Shown: positions 1 through 7,305, counted from the stretch's first letter. The stretch: DNA of 18,287 bases from an uncultured Oscillospiraceae bacterium (GCA_900756715.1 CAAELC010000156.1:1-18287); one strand, 5' to 3'. The notes: generated by a model not told the origin, from the letters alone. Numbers and translations: made by a program.

Positions 1-131
1 GCCCCGGTTTTTTCAACTTGACAAAAAAGCAATGCCTGTTTGGCCAAAATACGACCGAACTGTTTCGCCGTTACACTATCCGGCGAGTTCCGGAAGGGCC
101 GTTTCACGCGCCTACCCGGTTTTTCCTGTCT
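1..131. other. Non-coding left edge, no feature seen
   Basis: This is the stretch downstream of the minus-strand membrane protein gene. A TTGACA hexamer at 18-23 on the plus strand has no acceptable -10 partner at 16-18 bp. I see no convincing terminator for the minus-strand gene here. Confidence 0.4.
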
Positions 132-1133
132 TTATTTGTAATCCTGCAGCAGGAACATGGGCTTGATGGCCACCACCTCATCATATTCCTCCTGCTCCAC
201 CTGTACCGACGCGTTCAGCGCCCGCAGGTCGGCTTTCATCACATTCATAGCCTCGCCAATGGACTGGGCGCGGCCCTCCCGCAGCACACGAATCATCCGC
301 TGCAGCACCACCGGATGGGCATATCGGGCAGGTACCGGAAAATCTCCGGGCAGCAGCTGCTCCATCTGGCGGATGGAATCCTCCCACTGGGCCGCAATAG
401 CCTTTTTGTTGTTTTTTGCCGTGGGCAGCACCTGCGCTCCGGCAAACAGGAACACTGCCGCAAGCCCCAACAGCAGAAAGTAAAGCCCGTTATTTTCGCC
501 CTGTACCAGCGTCATGATGCCGTATACCAGCGCCACCGCGCCTGCCACCATCACCGCCAGCGCCACCCAGCGATAGGCCGGGTTGCTTCGGTCATTGACC
601 CGCTTTGCCTTAGCCGCCGCAGACAGCCGCTCCGTCTGCTGTGGATACTGCTCCAGCAGGGACAGTGCGTCCTCCAGCTTCTCCCGGGCGCTCTGGGCCT
701 GCGGGGTCAGCGTTTTCAGATAGCGCTGCTCCTCCCGCTGCCGCTTTTCTTCCAGCCGCCGGGCCGCCTCCACGCTGCACCGGGGAATCTCCGGATGCGT
801 CGCTGCCAGATAGGCCAGCAGCCGGTCCACATCCTCCTCACGCTTGAAGTTGCACTGCTTTTCGCGGCCATCGTCATACTCCACCACCAGATACGGCATG
901 GAGCCAAAGGCCCCCTTGCCGGTGAAGCCGCCCTTGCTCATTGCCACCCGCTTAAACACCCGGCGCACCGAGGAAATCGCCACATAGTAGCGCCGGTCGA
1001 TGAAAAAGCTGTTCAGATACAGGGCCTGCTCGCCCACGCCGCAGGGCCCGAATTTCCGGCAGCCCTTCTTGTCTGCGGTAAGGGTCTGCTTGTCCAGCGC
1101 AGTCGCTCCAAGGCATACAGGTGAAAAGATCAT
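132..1133 (-). CDS. Unrecognised two-helix membrane protein
   Basis: I do not recognise a named family for this 333-residue protein. Residues about 35-115 read like a small globular, PH-like module: short alternating strands around 'LYLNSFFIDRRYYV', then a helix 'EEDVDRLLAYLAATHP'. A charged, probably coiled-coil stretch follows at 120-175. Two hydrophobic segments at about 188-209 and 216-236 form a hairpin, and a second charged helical region runs to the C terminus. There is no signal peptide, so both soluble parts probably face the cytoplasm. The start has a good GGGAGG site six bases upstream. It lies 73 bp after cstA on the same strand but beyond a strong terminator, so it is expressed either by read-through or from its own promoter, which I cannot place. 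No function is proposed. The coding call is firm because of length, ribosome site and sensible composition. Confidence 0.75.
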   Translation of the reverse strand: MIFSPVCLGATALDKQTLTADKKGCRKFGPCGVGEQALYLNSFFIDRRYYVAISSVRRVFKRVAMSKGGFTGKGAFGSMPYLVVEYDDGREKQCNFKREEDVDRLLAYLAATHPEIPRCSVEAARRLEEKRQREEQRYLKTLTPQAQSAREKLEDALSLLEQYPQQTERLSAAAKAKRVNDRSNPAYRWVALAVMVAGAVALVYGIMTLVQGENNGLYFLLLGLAAVFLFAGAQVLPTAKNNKKAIAAQWEDSIRQMEQLLPGDFPVPARYAHPVVLQRMIRVLREGRAQSIGEAMNVMKADLRALNASVQVEQEEYDEVVAIKPMFLLQDYK

Positions 1134-1160
1134 GGATGCTTCCTCCCGGTTTCAGAATAG

Positions 1161-1196
1161 AGAAAAAGCGGCGGGAGGAAAGCCTCCCACCGCTTT
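1161..1196 (-). terminator. Intrinsic terminator of cstA
   Basis: A 14-bp stem (1165-1178 with 1183-1196) closes a four-base loop and is followed on the minus strand by a T-rich run (TTTTCTC). The only imperfect pair is C-A as plus-strand RNA but becomes an acceptable G-U pair on the minus strand, which supports that orientation. It sits between cstA and the next minus-strand gene. Confidence 0.85.
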
Positions 1197-1206
1197 CATA
1201 AGTAGA

Positions 1207-2727
1207 TTACTTGTTCAGCGTCTCATAGTGGGGCTGGGTGTGGCGCTTCTTGATGGTATACAGGAAGATGCCCAGGAACAGCGCGGCCACGATGATGCCG
1301 ATGGGGTATGCCAGGCCGGTGTTATACACCAGAGCACCGGCAGCGTCCTTGTGGTTCAGGAACTGGCCAAGGCACTCATTGCCCAGCAGGAAATAGGTCA
1401 CGGACACGGCGCTCATGAAGGTTGCGGGAACGGCGGTAATCCAGTAGTTCTTCTTCTCGTAGAACAGGTACATGGAAGCGGCCCACAGCACAATCATAGC
1501 CAGCGTCTGGTTAGTCCAGCTGAAGTAACGCCAGATAACGGTGTAGTCAATCTTGCCCAGCGCGTTGCCAACGCCCAGAATGGCGCCCACGCCCAGAACA
1601 GGCACGCACAGCAGCAGACGGTTCTTCCAGTTCTTCTGGTCAACCTTGAACCAGTCGGCCAGCACCAGACGGGCGCTGCGGAAGGCCGTATCGCCGGAGG
1701 TGATGGGGCAGGCGATAACGCCCAGCATAGCCAGCGCAACACCCACGCCGCCCATGGTCTTGGAGCACACATCGTAGATGGCGGCAGACTGGCCGTTTGC
1801 CAGAACTGCCTGCAGCCCGGTGTTCAGGCCGCCGGTAACCTCATACAGTGCGCAGCCTGCGGCGGCCCAGATCAGGGCGATAATGCCCTCGGAAATCATA
1901 GCGCCGTAGAACACGAAGTGTCCCTGCTTCTCACTCTTCATGCAGCGGGCCATCAGGGGGCTCTGAGTGGAATGGAAGCCGGAAATGGCGCCGCACGCCA
2001 CCGTGATGAACATGAAGCTCCAGATGGGGGTTCCGCTGGGATGCATGGAACCGAAATGATCCCACAGCTCAGGGATGGTGTACTCGGGCTTGGCAAAGAT
2101 GCCGATGATCACGCCCACGGCCATCACAATCAGGCAGATACCGAACACAGGGTAAATCTTGCCGATGATCTTATCCACGGACAGGAAGGTTGCGATGAAA
2201 TAGTAGGCCAGAATGATAATCAGCCAGAACAGGGTGGTGGTAACCACACCGCTGGAGCCGCCATTCTTAAACAGGGTCACAATCAGGCCGGCAGGGCCAA
2301 CGGCAAACACGGTGCCCACCATAATCAGCAGCACCACGCTGAACACGCGCATCACATTCTTCATGAAGCCGCCCAGATAGATGCCGGAGATTTCGGAGAT
2401 GGAAGCGCCGTTGTTCCGCTCGCTCATCATGCCGGAGAAATAGTCGTGCACGCCGCCGGCAAAGATGGTGCCGAAGGTGATCCACAGGAACACAATGGGC
2501 CCCCACAAAGCGCCCTGCAGCGCGCCGAAGATGGGGCCAAGGCCCGCGATATTCAGAAGCTGCACAAGGAACAGCTTCCACTGCGGCATGACCACATAGT
2601 CAACGCCATCGTTGATTTTCACGGCAGGCGTTTCGCGGTCATCCGGGCCAAAGGTGTTTTCAACGACTTTACCATACAGGAAATAGCCGCCGATCAGCAA
2701 GGCCAGACAGATCAAAAAGCTAATCAT
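1207..2727 (-). CDS. cstA: Carbon starvation CstA-family transporter, short form
   Basis: This is a polytopic inner-membrane protein of the CstA/BtsT family. Characterised members import peptides (CstA) or pyruvate (BtsT, CstA). The family core is clear near the N terminus: a first helix 'MISFLICLALLIGGYFLYG', the segment 'RETPAVKINDGVDYVVMP', then 'NIAGLGPIFGALQGALWG' and 'GGVHDYFSGMMSERN'. More than ten hydrophobic segments follow. At 506 residues it is the short Gram-positive form; the E. coli proteins have about 700. I chose the ATG at 2727 because AAGGAGGAGAA sits immediately upstream; an upstream in-frame start at 2781 would add 18 polar residues in front of the first helix and lacks such a site. 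It has its own promoter and terminator and diverges from the MurT-like operon. The substrate cannot be read from sequence; pyruvate or peptides are family inferences. Confidence 0.93.
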   Translation of the reverse strand: MISFLICLALLIGGYFLYGKVVENTFGPDDRETPAVKINDGVDYVVMPQWKLFLVQLLNIAGLGPIFGALQGALWGPIVFLWITFGTIFAGGVHDYFSGMMSERNNGASISEISGIYLGGFMKNVMRVFSVVLLIMVGTVFAVGPAGLIVTLFKNGGSSGVVTTTLFWLIIILAYYFIATFLSVDKIIGKIYPVFGICLIVMAVGVIIGIFAKPEYTIPELWDHFGSMHPSGTPIWSFMFITVACGAISGFHSTQSPLMARCMKSEKQGHFVFYGAMISEGIIALIWAAAGCALYEVTGGLNTGLQAVLANGQSAAIYDVCSKTMGGVGVALAMLGVIACPITSGDTAFRSARLVLADWFKVDQKNWKNRLLLCVPVLGVGAILGVGNALGKIDYTVIWRYFSWTNQTLAMIVLWAASMYLFYEKKNYWITAVPATFMSAVSVTYFLLGNECLGQFLNHKDAAGALVYNTGLAYPIGIIVAALFLGIFLYTIKKRHTQPHYETLNK

Positions 2728-2772
2728 AATTTCTCCTCCTTCACATAATGCGTAACGGGACACGCAACCTTT

Positions 2773-2787
2773 TGACAACATTTGTCA
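2773..2787. promoter_or_regulatory. Candidate operator palindrome in cstA leader
   Basis: A perfect inverted repeat TGACAA-CAT-TTGTCA lies about 14-28 bases after the predicted cstA start site and 46 bp before the start codon. Its position fits a repressor site. I do not recognise the cognate regulator. Confidence 0.4.
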
Positions 2788-2807
2788 CATATCCCTTACA
2801 AACATGT

Positions 2808-2835
2808 ATTATCGTAATTTTTTCAAAAAAGTCAA
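2808..2835 (-). promoter_or_regulatory. Predicted sigma-A promoter of cstA
   Basis: On the minus strand TTGACT (2835-2830) is followed after 16 bp by GATAAT (2813-2808), giving a start site near 2800 and a leader of about 75 bases before the cstA start codon. Each hexamer matches consensus at five of six positions. Confidence 0.65.
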
Positions 2836-3211
2836 TCGTCACTTTCAATAAATTCTCTACATTCTTTTTTACATAATATACAATTTGTTTCCATTTTTGC
2901 GGTTTCGGTATCGTTTCCGCACTACTTTTCTCCGTTTTGTGTGAAATTATTTTTTATAGATAATAATTTTCTCTTGCCGAAAAATTGAACCTTTTTCGTT
3001 TCTTCTCCGTTTTCTTTCAGACGGGAGAACTTCTTTTCTTCCCCCCTGTTTTCTTTCCTTTTTCCTGCGACCGGCAAATCATTTTGCTGCATCTCTCCTT
3101 CGGCCCCCCCACCGTCCGGTCGACGATGGTTTTCTGTTTCTTTTCTCCGTTTTTGGGCAAGCTGTAGGCAGATACCCCCGGAACCGCCGGTTCCATCGGC
3201 AACCTTGCGGA
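2836..3211. repeat. Pyrimidine-rich intergenic region with three TTCTCCGTTTT copies
   Basis: This is the non-coding part of the divergent region between cstA and the MurT-like gene. It is AT-rich, and from about 2985 to 3155 strongly pyrimidine-rich on the plus strand. The 11-mer TTCTCCGTTTT occurs exactly three times in the same direction, at 2928-2938, 3003-3013 and 3143-3153. A short inverted repeat GGAACC-GCC-GGTTCC is at 3180-3194. No gene is supported: the open frame at 2985-3167 has a TTG start, low-complexity Phe-rich content and no ribosome site. Confidence 0.5.
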
Positions 3212-3240
3212 TAGACTTTTCCTAAAAAGCGTGCTATACT
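3212..3240 (+). promoter_or_regulatory. Predicted promoter of the MurT-like operon
   Basis: TAGACT (3212-3217) and TATACT (3235-3240) are separated by 17 bp, and a TG dinucleotide one base before the -10 makes it an extended -10 promoter. The leader to the start codon at 3302 would be about 55 bases. Confidence 0.7.
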
Positions 3241-3301
3241 GATTTATCAAAGAAACTCTGCGGGCCCCGCGCCCACTATTAAATAAGGAGAATCGTTCAT
3301 T

Positions 3302-4708
3302 ATGGGAAAGCTGCGTTTTCTGTTTGCGCTGTGGATGGCCAAGCTGTCCATCCCGGCCCTGAAGATCACTCATCACGACGGCACGGATTTTCCCGGCTCT
3401 CTGGCCTGTAAGCTGTGTCCGGATTTTCTGCGCTATGTGGGAAAGCCCAAAACCATCGTTGCCATCACCGGTACCAACGGAAAAACCACTGTCTCCAACC
3501 TGCTGACCGACGCGCTGGAGGCTGACGGCAAACGGGTCCTCAGCAATCGTGCCGGGTCCAATATTGCCTCCGGCATCTCCACCACCCTGCTCAAAGGCTG
3601 CGATCTGCTGGGGCGGATACGCCCGTATGATCTGGCCGTGCTGGAGGTGGACGAGCGTTCCAGCCCCCGCATCTACCCTTATGTAAAGCCCAATTATATC
3701 ATCGTCACCAATCTGACCCGGGATTCCATCATGCGCAACGCCCACCCCGCCTATATTGCGGATATTCTCACCCGCAGCATTCCCGCCGGGGCGACCATGA
3801 TCCTCAACGCTGACGATCTGATTGCCTGCAGTGTCTCCCCGGGAAATCCCCGGGTCTATTTCGGCATTGACCGTCTGCCCGGCGACACGGTGGCCTGCGA
3901 AAATCTGATCGACGATCTGCGCATCTGCCCCCGGTGCAGCGCTAAGCTGACCTATCTCTACCGCCGCTACCACCATATCGGCAAGGCCGTCTGCCCCCAG
4001 TGCGGCTTTCACTCGCCGGACAGTGACTATCTCGCCACCGCCGTGGATATGGAGCACAGTGCCATGTCCCTTCTTGAAAACGGCACCGAGCATCCCTACC
4101 ACCTCATCTCCGACAGTATTCCAAACCTTTATAATATGGTAACGGTTATTGCCGCCCTGCGTCAGCTGGGATACTCCCATGACAGGATTGCCGCCCTGAT
4201 GGCCGGGCTTTCCATTACCGCCACCCGCTATCAGGCCGAGCAGGCGGGCCATGTAACTCTGATCCGCCAGATGTCCAAGGACAAAAATGCGCTGGCCGGT
4301 TCCCGCACATTTCAGTATATTGCCCAGCGCCCCGGGCGCAAGGAGCTGCTGCTGATGATGAACAATCTGGGTGACGCCCATCACTGGTCCGAAAACACAT
4401 GCTGGATTTTTGATGCAGACTTCGAATATCTGGCAGATGACAGCATCACTCAGCTGGTATGCACCGGCGCCCGCTGCCGGGACTACAGGCTGCGCCTGCT
4501 GATGGCCGGGGTGCCGGAGGAGCGCATCATCTGCCAGCCCGATGAGTTTCGCGCCGCCGAGTGCCTGCGCTACACGCCGGGCGACGATGTGTATGTCCTG
4601 TTCGGCACGGACTCCATGGCGCTTTCTTATAAGGTATATGACCACATGAAGCAGACGGCCCTTCAGCGGGCCGCCGCGCAGGAGGAAAACGGGGAGGTGC
4701 AGGCATGA
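3302..4708 (+). CDS. MurT-like Mur ligase (divergent)
   Basis: The canonical MurT/GatD pair amidates the D-glutamate of lipid II in Gram-positive bacteria; MurT binds ATP and the substrate and GatD supplies ammonia. This 468-residue protein has the MurT architecture: an N-terminal helix, the Mur ligase ATP loop GTNGKTT at 57-63, 'LEVDE' at 114-118, a zinc-ribbon insertion with C209, C212, C231 and C234 typical of MurT, and the C-terminal DUF1727-type domain with 'WIFDADFE' at 368-375. However, the usual 'KNPAG' segment after the central domain reads 'KDKNALAGS' (326-334), and the following 'D-x-x-ADG' stretch is also altered. The ATG is preceded by AAGGAG at 11 bases. Its stop overlaps the start of the GatD-like gene (ATGA), so the two are translationally coupled. 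I am sure of the family, but not that it performs lipid II amidation. Confidence 0.85.
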   Translation: MGKLRFLFALWMAKLSIPALKITHHDGTDFPGSLACKLCPDFLRYVGKPKTIVAITGTNGKTTVSNLLTDALEADGKRVLSNRAGSNIASGISTTLLKGCDLLGRIRPYDLAVLEVDERSSPRIYPYVKPNYIIVTNLTRDSIMRNAHPAYIADILTRSIPAGATMILNADDLIACSVSPGNPRVYFGIDRLPGDTVACENLIDDLRICPRCSAKLTYLYRRYHHIGKAVCPQCGFHSPDSDYLATAVDMEHSAMSLLENGTEHPYHLISDSIPNLYNMVTVIAALRQLGYSHDRIAALMAGLSITATRYQAEQAGHVTLIRQMSKDKNALAGSRTFQYIAQRPGRKELLLMMNNLGDAHHWSENTCWIFDADFEYLADDSITQLVCTGARCRDYRLRLLMAGVPEERIICQPDEFRAAECLRYTPGDDVYVLFGTDSMALSYKVYDHMKQTALQRAAAQEENGEVQA

Positions 4709-5421
4709 AAACTGAAATTTTGTTTCCGGAGGTCGGCAACCTCTGCGGCGACCTGATGAATATCCGCTATCTGCACCAGTGCCGCCCGGACATGCAGGTG
4801 GTTGAAACCGATCTGAAGACCCGCCCCGCCTTTCTGGACGGCGGCGTGGATCTGGTGTATATCGGCACCGCCACCGAGCGGGGACTGGAGCTGATGGCGC
4901 AGGCGCTGCTGCCCTATCGGACGCAGCTGGAGCAGTTCGTGGACGGCGGCGGACACATGTTGGCCACCGGCAACGCGCTGGATGTGCTGGGCGAGTATGT
5001 GCAGGCGGATAACGGCATGCGTTTTGACGGGCTGGGCCTTCTTCCCACCCATGCAGAGTACCACATGATGACCCGGCACAACAGCTTCTTTCTCGGCTCC
5101 TACGCCGGCGGCATCGAGATTGTGGGCTTCAAGAGTCTGTTCGGCCATACCTATGGCCCGGATGATCCTGGCAGCGGCCTGTTTCGGGTCCAGCGCGGCG
5201 TAGGGCGCTGCCCCGGCTCTCTGGTAGAGGGCTTCCGCCGCGGCGGCCTGATGGCCACCTATCTCACCGGCCCCCTGCTGGTGCTCAACCCGCCCTTTAC
5301 CAAGGCGCTGCTGCATGAATTGGGCGAGCCGGAAACGCTGGCCTTCGAGCAGGCCGCTATGGACGCTTATCAGGCCCGTCTGGAGGAGTTCCGGGACGAA
5401 AAGCGGAGTTACATGTACTAA
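4705..5421 (+). CDS. GatD-like pseudo-amidotransferase (catalytic Cys and His missing)
   Basis: GatD is a class I CobB/CobQ-type glutaminase that feeds ammonia to MurT. The fold is recognisable in this 238-residue protein: 'LFPEVGNLCGDLMNI' (6-20) matches the GatD N-terminal signature of LYP-(x)-LNLYGD-xx-NI type, and 'GPLLVLNPPF' (189-198) matches the C-terminal HGPLL-xx-NP signature. The active site is gone. The segment normally reading I-C-G-G-Y/F-Q is 'TGNALD' (88-93), placing Gly89 where the nucleophilic Cys should be. The conserved H of HGPLL is Thr188. The N-H of the 'GF-xx-H' motif is replaced by Ser-Leu within 'GFKSLFGHTY' (141-150). The frame is intact, with a good ribosome site inside the end of the MurT-like gene and a four-base overlap, so it is not a pseudogene. 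A structural partner or binding role for the ligase is inferred. Confidence 0.82.
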   Translation: MKTEILFPEVGNLCGDLMNIRYLHQCRPDMQVVETDLKTRPAFLDGGVDLVYIGTATERGLELMAQALLPYRTQLEQFVDGGGHMLATGNALDVLGEYVQADNGMRFDGLGLLPTHAEYHMMTRHNSFFLGSYAGGIEIVGFKSLFGHTYGPDDPGSGLFRVQRGVGRCPGSLVEGFRRGGLMATYLTGPLLVLNPPFTKALLHELGEPETLAFEQAAMDAYQARLEEFRDEKRSYMY

Positions 5422-5458
5422 GCTTCGGTTATTTCAATTTGTTTTCTGGGAGGTACTT

Positions 5459-6472
5459 ATGGCAAATCTGCGTTATATCACCCGCGTCATCAGCGGCGTG
5501 CGGTTTGACAAGCTGGATCATGTGCTGGAGAAGATTCGGGAAAAAAGCGGTCAGGGAAAGGTGCACTCTTTCTTTGATATTCTGGGCTGCGCCGTCAAAT
5601 ACGGCGCGGGATATTACGACTATTTGATGTTCGGTTTTTACAACATGACCGGCCGCCAGCGGGATACCTATCTCACCCGTGTGCGCAACAAAAAGGTCAT
5701 TGACATGATGAATGACCCCGCCTACAGTGACGAATTTGATGACAAGCTGCGCTTTAATCAGCGCTTTGCCCCCTATCTGGGCCGCAAAACGCTCAACGGC
5801 GAAACCGCCACACTGGAGCAGTTCACGGACTTCATCGCCGGTCAGGAGGCTATTTTCGCCAAAATCAACCACGGTGACTGCGGCCGCGGCGTGAACAAGC
5901 TATATGTCAGGGACTACGAAACGCCCGCCGCCATGCTGCAATGCATCCGTGATAACCAGCTGGTGGTGCTGGAGCATGTGCTGCCACAGCATCCGGACAT
6001 GGCCCGGCTTCACCCCTCGTCGGTAAACACCATGCGTATCCTCACCGATCTGGTGGATGGGCAGGTACACATTGCCTATATCACCGTCAAGATGGGCCGG
6101 GGCGGCGGCGTGTGCGACAACTCCGGTCAGGGCGGCGTCCTGTGCCGGGTAGATCCGGAAACCGGCCGGATTATCTCCCCTGCCACAGACGATTATTTTA
6201 ATGTGTATGACAAGCACCCCGATACCGGTATCCCCTTCGTGGGCTACCAGCTTCCCATGGTGCCGCAGGCCATTGCCCTTGCCAAGCAGGCCGCCCGCGA
6301 AATTCCGCAGGTGGGTCATGTAGGCTGGGATATGGCCATCACCCCCGACGGCCCCGCCATCATCGAGGGCAACGACTTCCCCGGCACCGATCTGTGCCAG
6401 CTGGCCCCCTTCTATCCGGAAAAGTGCGGTCTCTGGCCCTATTACAAGGAGCTGCTGCACCTGAAAAAATAA
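5459..6472 (+). CDS. ATP-grasp ligase, sugar-transfer-associated type
   Basis: This 337-residue protein resembles the ATP-grasp family often annotated as 'sugar-transfer associated ATP-grasp', whose members join a carboxylate to an amine or similar nucleophile using ATP. Visible features are the lysine-containing nucleotide segment 'FAKINHGDCGRGV' (133-145), 'LEHVLPQHP' (171-179) with 'SVNTMRILT' (188-196), and the metal-binding end motif 'WDMAITPDGPAIIEGND' (290-306), where E303 and N305 are the expected magnesium ligands. I use the ATG at 5459 because GGGAGG lies five bases upstream; an open frame running further upstream overlaps the previous gene in another frame and is not coding. It follows the GatD-like gene by 37 bp with no terminator between, and a strong terminator follows it, so it is the last gene of the operon. 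The substrate is unknown. Confidence 0.82.
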   Translation: MANLRYITRVISGVRFDKLDHVLEKIREKSGQGKVHSFFDILGCAVKYGAGYYDYLMFGFYNMTGRQRDTYLTRVRNKKVIDMMNDPAYSDEFDDKLRFNQRFAPYLGRKTLNGETATLEQFTDFIAGQEAIFAKINHGDCGRGVNKLYVRDYETPAAMLQCIRDNQLVVLEHVLPQHPDMARLHPSSVNTMRILTDLVDGQVHIAYITVKMGRGGGVCDNSGQGGVLCRVDPETGRIISPATDDYFNVYDKHPDTGIPFVGYQLPMVPQAIALAKQAAREIPQVGHVGWDMAITPDGPAIIEGNDFPGTDLCQLAPFYPEKCGLWPYYKELLHLKK

Positions 6473-6488
6473 GCGTCCCGCTTCTTCG

Positions 6489-6520
6489 TCCCGTCTGCTG
6501 TCCGGCAGGCGGGATTTTTT
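6489..6520 (+). terminator. Terminator of the MurT-like operon
   Basis: A 10-bp stem (6489-6498 with 6505-6514, one G-U pair) and six-base loop are followed by six T residues at 6515-6520. Confidence 0.9.
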
Positions 6521-6532
6521 CTGCACACTCTC

Positions 6533-6561
6533 TTGACAAGCAGAGTTAAATATATTAAACT
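6533..6561 (+). promoter_or_regulatory. Promoter of the DUF3793 gene
   Basis: TTGACA (6533-6538), 17 bp, TAAACT (6556-6561). The same two hexamers and spacing recur before the feo operon at 7306-7334, and the two regions agree at 38 of 57 positions counted from the -35. Confidence 0.75.
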
Positions 6562-6566
6562 TCTTA

Positions 6567-6586
6567 TTAGTTAAATGACTCTAACT
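6567..6586. promoter_or_regulatory. Candidate iron operator at the DUF3793 promoter
   Basis: The inverted repeat AGTTA-N8-TAACT (6569-6586) begins about eight bases after the -10, over the expected start site. It lies at exactly the same distance from the -35 as the feo repeat. The same stretch reads TTAG-N10-CTAA (6567-6584), a spacing close to DtxR-type boxes. The identity of the regulator is inference. Confidence 0.5.
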
Positions 6587-6654
6587 TTCTGGTGAACATC
6601 CCACACATACTTTTCCCGTAATCGTACATCCTGAAGAAAAAGGAGGCGGCCCAT

Positions 6655-7206
6655 ATGTCCGAAGAAACCGTGGTGCGCCAGTGTGCGCCCACTCTGGCAG
6701 GAATCAAAACGGGGAGTCTGTTCCCCTGTAAATATGAAGACGAGCAGCAGCTTTTGGCAGAAATCCGGGAAATGAACCGCATTCTGGTGCCGAAGGGTCT
6801 GTGTCTGCTGCCGGCGCGGTATGAAAACGGTCAGGCGCTGCTGTATCTTTACCGTCCCCTGCGGCTGCAGCAGGACCTGTCCAACGGGCTGGCCTGCCGG
6901 CTGCTGGAGGAGGCCGGCTACCCCCGGCACGATTGTGCCCGCTGCGTGGCCCGTCTGGTGCAGCGTCTGCGCCGCGGCGGGGATTTCCCCCATGAGGTAG
7001 GTCTGTTCCTCAGCTATCCGCCGGAGGATGTGGAGGGCTTTATCCGCCATAAGGCCGCCTGCTATAAATGCGCCGGGCTGTGGAAGGTCTACGGCGATGT
7101 TCCCCGGGCGCGCCGCATGTTTGCCGACTTCAAGCGCTGCACCGATGCCTACTGCTGCAGCTACCGGCGGGGTATGGGACTGGAACAGCTTACCGTCTCC
7201 TGCTGA
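6655..7206 (+). CDS. DUF3793 family Cys-rich protein
   Basis: The opening 'VRQCAPTLAGIKTGSLF' (7-23) matches the conserved start of the DUF3793 family, small clostridial proteins of unknown function. It is soluble, 183 residues long, and unusually rich in cysteine: twelve, including the pairs C94-xx-C97 and C136-xx-C139 and the cluster C162, C167, C168. These look able to bind a metal or an Fe-S cluster, but no such activity is established. The start follows AAAGGAGG. It has its own promoter, nearly twin to the feo promoter 773 bp downstream, and lies directly upstream of the feo operon, so a part in iron handling or iron response is likely by context only. No terminator is visible between it and the feo promoter region. 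Confidence 0.8.
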   Translation: MSEETVVRQCAPTLAGIKTGSLFPCKYEDEQQLLAEIREMNRILVPKGLCLLPARYENGQALLYLYRPLRLQQDLSNGLACRLLEEAGYPRHDCARCVARLVQRLRRGGDFPHEVGLFLSYPPEDVEGFIRHKAACYKCAGLWKVYGDVPRARRMFADFKRCTDAYCCSYRRGMGLEQLTVSC

Positions 7207-7251
7207 AGGCATCAAAATCACCAATAGTCCCCGAAAATTCTCCCGCATCAG

Positions 7252-7270
7252 TTAGCTAAGCCTGACTAAA
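7252..7270. promoter_or_regulatory. Candidate DtxR-type box upstream of feo promoter
   Basis: TTAGCTAAGCCTGACTAAA matches the published 19-base DtxR/IdeR box (TTAGGTTAGCCTAACCTAA) at 14 of 19 positions by eye. It is centred about 45 bp before the feo -35. Its symmetry is poorer than that of the box at 7378-7396. Confidence 0.35.
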
Positions 7271-7305
7271 TTGTATGCTCGTTCACATAAAATTCAAACT
7301 ATCCC

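Noticed and set aside
18..23. TTGACA as a promoter at the left edge
   Set aside because: No -10 hexamer of acceptable quality at 16-18 bp and no plus-strand gene downstream.
1000..2748. Long plus-strand open frame opposite cstA
   Set aside because: Runs antisense through cstA; the translation is rich in His, Gln and Gly with no family resemblance, the usual shadow of a GC-rich gene.
2985..3167. Open frame of 60 codons in the cstA-murT spacer
   Set aside because: TTG start without a ribosome site and a Phe/Pro-rich translation that simply reflects the pyrimidine-rich DNA.
3017..4645. Long minus-strand open frame opposite the MurT-like gene
   Set aside because: Antisense shadow of a clear Mur ligase gene, with low-complexity composition and no domain.
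4705..5421. GatD-like gene as a degraded pseudogene
   Set aside because: The frame is intact, coupled by ATGA to the ligase with a good ribosome site, and the signatures away from the active site are well kept, so selective retention is more likely.
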